Assembly: GCA_030149815.1 (NCBI GenBank)
Contig: JASLHI010000015.1
Coordinates: 1 to 64,000, forward strand
Source of the DNA: Aquirhabdus sp.
GTDB lineage: Bacteria; Pseudomonadota; Gammaproteobacteria; Pseudomonadales; Moraxellaceae
Length of the DNA: 64,000 nt
Direction of reading: 5' to 3'
Below, in pieces: positions 62,426 through 64,000 of this stretch (position 1 is its first letter; the number at the start of each line of letters is the position of its first letter). The notes beneath the pieces were generated by a model. That model saw only the letters and a list, made by a program, of their open reading frames with translations, ran no database searches and was not told the DNA's origin. A program made the translations under genes and the position numbers.

Positions 62426-63526
62426 TTAAACAGATTTTAGGGTAGGTTCAGTATCGTATTGTGCATCACTTGCCGCGTCATTTGCATCGACTGCCGCTTT
62501 TTGCAATGCCAACCGTTCACGGCGTTCTGTGATTTTTTCACTCATGTGCTGAAGATCGTAATCATCGTAAGCTTCAACAATCTTTTGGACAAGATAATGA
62601 CGCACGACATCTCGTGAATGGAAGCGAGTGATATGAATTTGTTCAATTTTTTCAACGATTCTGAGAGCGTGTGCAAGTCCAGACATTTGACCACGAGGTA
62701 AGTCAACCTGTGTAATGTCGCCCGTAATCACCGCGCGCGATCCGAAACCGAGGCGAGTCAGGAACATTTTCATTTGTTCAGGTGTGGTGTTTTGTGCTTC
62801 GTCTAGAATGACAAAAGAATGACTCAAGGTACGACCACGCATATAGGCAAGTGGTGCAACTTCAATCACTTGGCGTTCGATCAATTTTGCAACTTTTTCT
62901 GACCCGAGCATGTCATACAGCGCGTCGTACAGTGGGCGCAAATACGGATCAATTTTTTGCGATAGATCACCAGGTAGGAAACCTAGTTTTTCACCTGCTT
63001 CAACCGCAGGGCGGACGAGAAGGATGCGTTGAATCTCGTTGCGTTCCAACATGTCGACTGCACATGCAACCGCAAGATAGGTTTTCCCTGTTCCTGCTGG
63101 ACCAATACCGAAAGAAATATCACTTTCCAAAATACGCTGTACATAGCGTTTTTGATTTGCACCACGTGGAGCGATTTTACCTTTGCGTGTATTTAGAAAA
63201 ACTTCGGCTTCTTCATTGTCGTCATCTTCGTTGGCATGATGATGAGTACGATCAGTTTGGCTACCTTGAATGAGTAAGTGTAGATGCTCTGGTGTGAGAT
63301 TTCGCGTTTCTTCTGTTTCTTGATACAACCGTTCTAGTAGACTTTCAGCACGTTCTACCGCATCTAGTTCACCTTCAACGACAAATAGACTCCCTCGGTG
63401 GGATATTTTGACATCTATGCGTTGTTCGATCAGTTTGAGGTGGGCGTTATATCCGCCAACCATGGCTTTAAGGCGTTCTAGCGTGATGCCAGAGAATTCT
63501 ATAGTGCGACTGATGGTTGCGGCCAA
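62426..63526 (-). CDS. phoH: PhoH-family ATPase
   Basis: A 366-residue ATPase of the PhoH/PhoL type. The N-terminal 90 or so residues have a KH-like RNA-binding fold (FSGITLERLKAMVGGYNAHLKLIEQRID, spanning 10-37). The ATPase domain follows with Walker A GPAGTGKTYLAVACAV and Walker B SFVILDEAQNTTPEQMKMFLTR, plus the sensor-like VITGDITQVDLPRGQ. It is first in the phoH-ybeY unit. Its function is probably RNA metabolism linked to YbeY. Confidence 0.95.
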   Translation of the reverse strand: MAATISRTIEFSGITLERLKAMVGGYNAHLKLIEQRIDVKISHRGSLFVVEGELDAVERAESLLERLYQETEETRNLTPEHLHLLIQGSQTDRTHHHANEDDDNEEAEVFLNTRKGKIAPRGANQKRYVQRILESDISFGIGPAGTGKTYLAVACAVDMLERNEIQRILLVRPAVEAGEKLGFLPGDLSQKIDPYLRPLYDALYDMLGSEKVAKLIERQVIEVAPLAYMRGRTLSHSFVILDEAQNTTPEQMKMFLTRLGFGSRAVITGDITQVDLPRGQMSGLAHALRIVEKIEQIHITRFHSRDVVRHYLVQKIVEAYDDYDLQHMSEKITERRERLALQKAAVDANDAASDAQYDTEPTLKSV

Positions 63527-63800
63527 GGCATTTCCTTTTTGCTAAAGTGGCGAAAATAAAGGGTGTGATGAGTATCGTTAAAAAGACGATAAACGTCTAT
63601 CCCTTTGTACATGTTATAGCATGCTCTGATGGAGATTTTCGGGTTATTCGAGATTAAATTGTGAATAAAAATACGCTCTAGAATATTGACAAAAAAATAT
63701 AATTTTTAGCGCAGGTTATTTACGGCGCAAGGGTAGACGAGCTTCTGAAATTACTTTATCTTTCCGAGCATTCGCTAAAACATAAAAAGGAAAATGTTTC

Positions 63801-64000
63801 ATGTCAAAAACAATATTTATGATTCATGGAATGTGGGGGTCGGGTGAAATTTGGACTGGATACAAAGAGTATTTTGAAGCACAAGGTTATCGTGTAATCG
63901 CACCAACACTGAGACTGCATGGTGAAAAATACAAAGCTGTTGCACCACAAGAATTGGGTACCGTGAGTATTTTGGATTATGTCGATGACTTAGAAAAAGA
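63801..64000 (+). CDS. Alpha/beta hydrolase, 5' part cut by window edge
   Basis: The first 66 residues are visible. They begin MSKTIFMIHGMWGSGEIWTG, which is the oxyanion-hole HGMWGSG segment of small alpha/beta hydrolases, and continue EYFEAQGYRVIAPTLRLHGE. The nucleophile elbow is beyond the window. AAGG lies 11 bases before the ATG. Nothing further can be said of its substrate. Confidence 0.8.
   Translation, partial: MSKTIFMIHGMWGSGEIWTGYKEYFEAQGYRVIAPTLRLHGEKYKAVAPQELGTVSILDYVDDLEK

Noticed and set aside
1..64000. CRISPR arrays, tRNA or rRNA genes, transposases, integrases or phage genes
   Set aside because: I saw no regular direct repeats, no cloverleaf-like sequence and no such protein families anywhere in the window.

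Overview
The window is a stretch of chromosome from a gammaproteobacterium, most likely a member of the Moraxellaceae (Acinetobacter-like, Pseudomonadales). This rests on recognisable gene content and order: murD-ftsW outside a division/cell-wall cluster, comM-ubiK-glnK-amtB, gluQ-dksA-cpdA, sspA-sspB beside petABC and rpsI-rplM, ybeY-phoH near a TonB gene, and a moderate A+T-leaning base composition. It is an inference, since no rRNA or taxonomic marker was compared. I saw no tRNA, rRNA, CRISPR array, transposase or integrase. Almost every gene is a housekeeping gene, separated by short intergenic regions that often carry hairpin terminators or dispersed inverted repeats.

Layout. 1-2.5 kb: 5' part of cydA (cytochrome bd oxidase), preceded by a short cydP gene missing from simple gene calls, and a divergent sigma-54 activator with a Cys/His-rich PAS domain. 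The shared region has a sigma-54-like promoter and clustered ATGACA/TGTCAT repeats. 2.7-8 kb: lolA, an orphan Hint-domain gene, an SDR, a PaeA/YtfL-type exporter and an RhlE-type helicase. 8.2-13 kb: serS, cysG and an OmpA-domain envelope protein. 13-18 kb: sspAB, the bc1 complex petABC, and rplM-rpsI. 18-24 kb: pdxA, an A+T-rich membrane-anchored pentapeptide-like protein, an FKBP isomerase, rsmA and apaH. 24-33 kb: a diguanylate cyclase, lrgAB, hflX, the ornithine-lipid pair olsB-olsA, a hydrolase and comM. 33-38 kb: ubiK, nitrogen-control glnK-amtB, nrdR-ribD. 38-46.5 kb: an RcnB-like protein, ribE, murD-ftsW, gluQ, dksA, cpdA and an OmpL-like porin. 46.7-64 kb: ygiQ, ybaK, tag, psd, two RidA proteins, a Kef-type antiporter, a DUF4230-like protein, hydrolase and SDR genes, priA, a TonB-family protein, ybeY, phoH, and the start of another hydrolase.

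Working together: cydP-cydA with its divergent activator looks like a self-contained respiratory regulation cassette, and petABC supplies the bc1 branch. glnK-amtB form the ammonium uptake/sensing pair. olsB-olsA should make phosphorus-free ornithine lipids while psd makes phosphatidylethanolamine. ribD and ribE serve flavin synthesis. murD-ftsW serve peptidoglycan and division.

The most interesting regions are the cydP/activator intergenic region, the orphan Hint gene at 3.5-4.1 kb, the A+T-rich beta-helix membrane protein that separates pdxA from rsmA, and sigma-54-like promoters ahead of glnK and the porin. Three families of intergenic inverted repeats recur across the window. No computed alignments or searches support these statements. 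They come from reading motifs, frames and spacing by eye.
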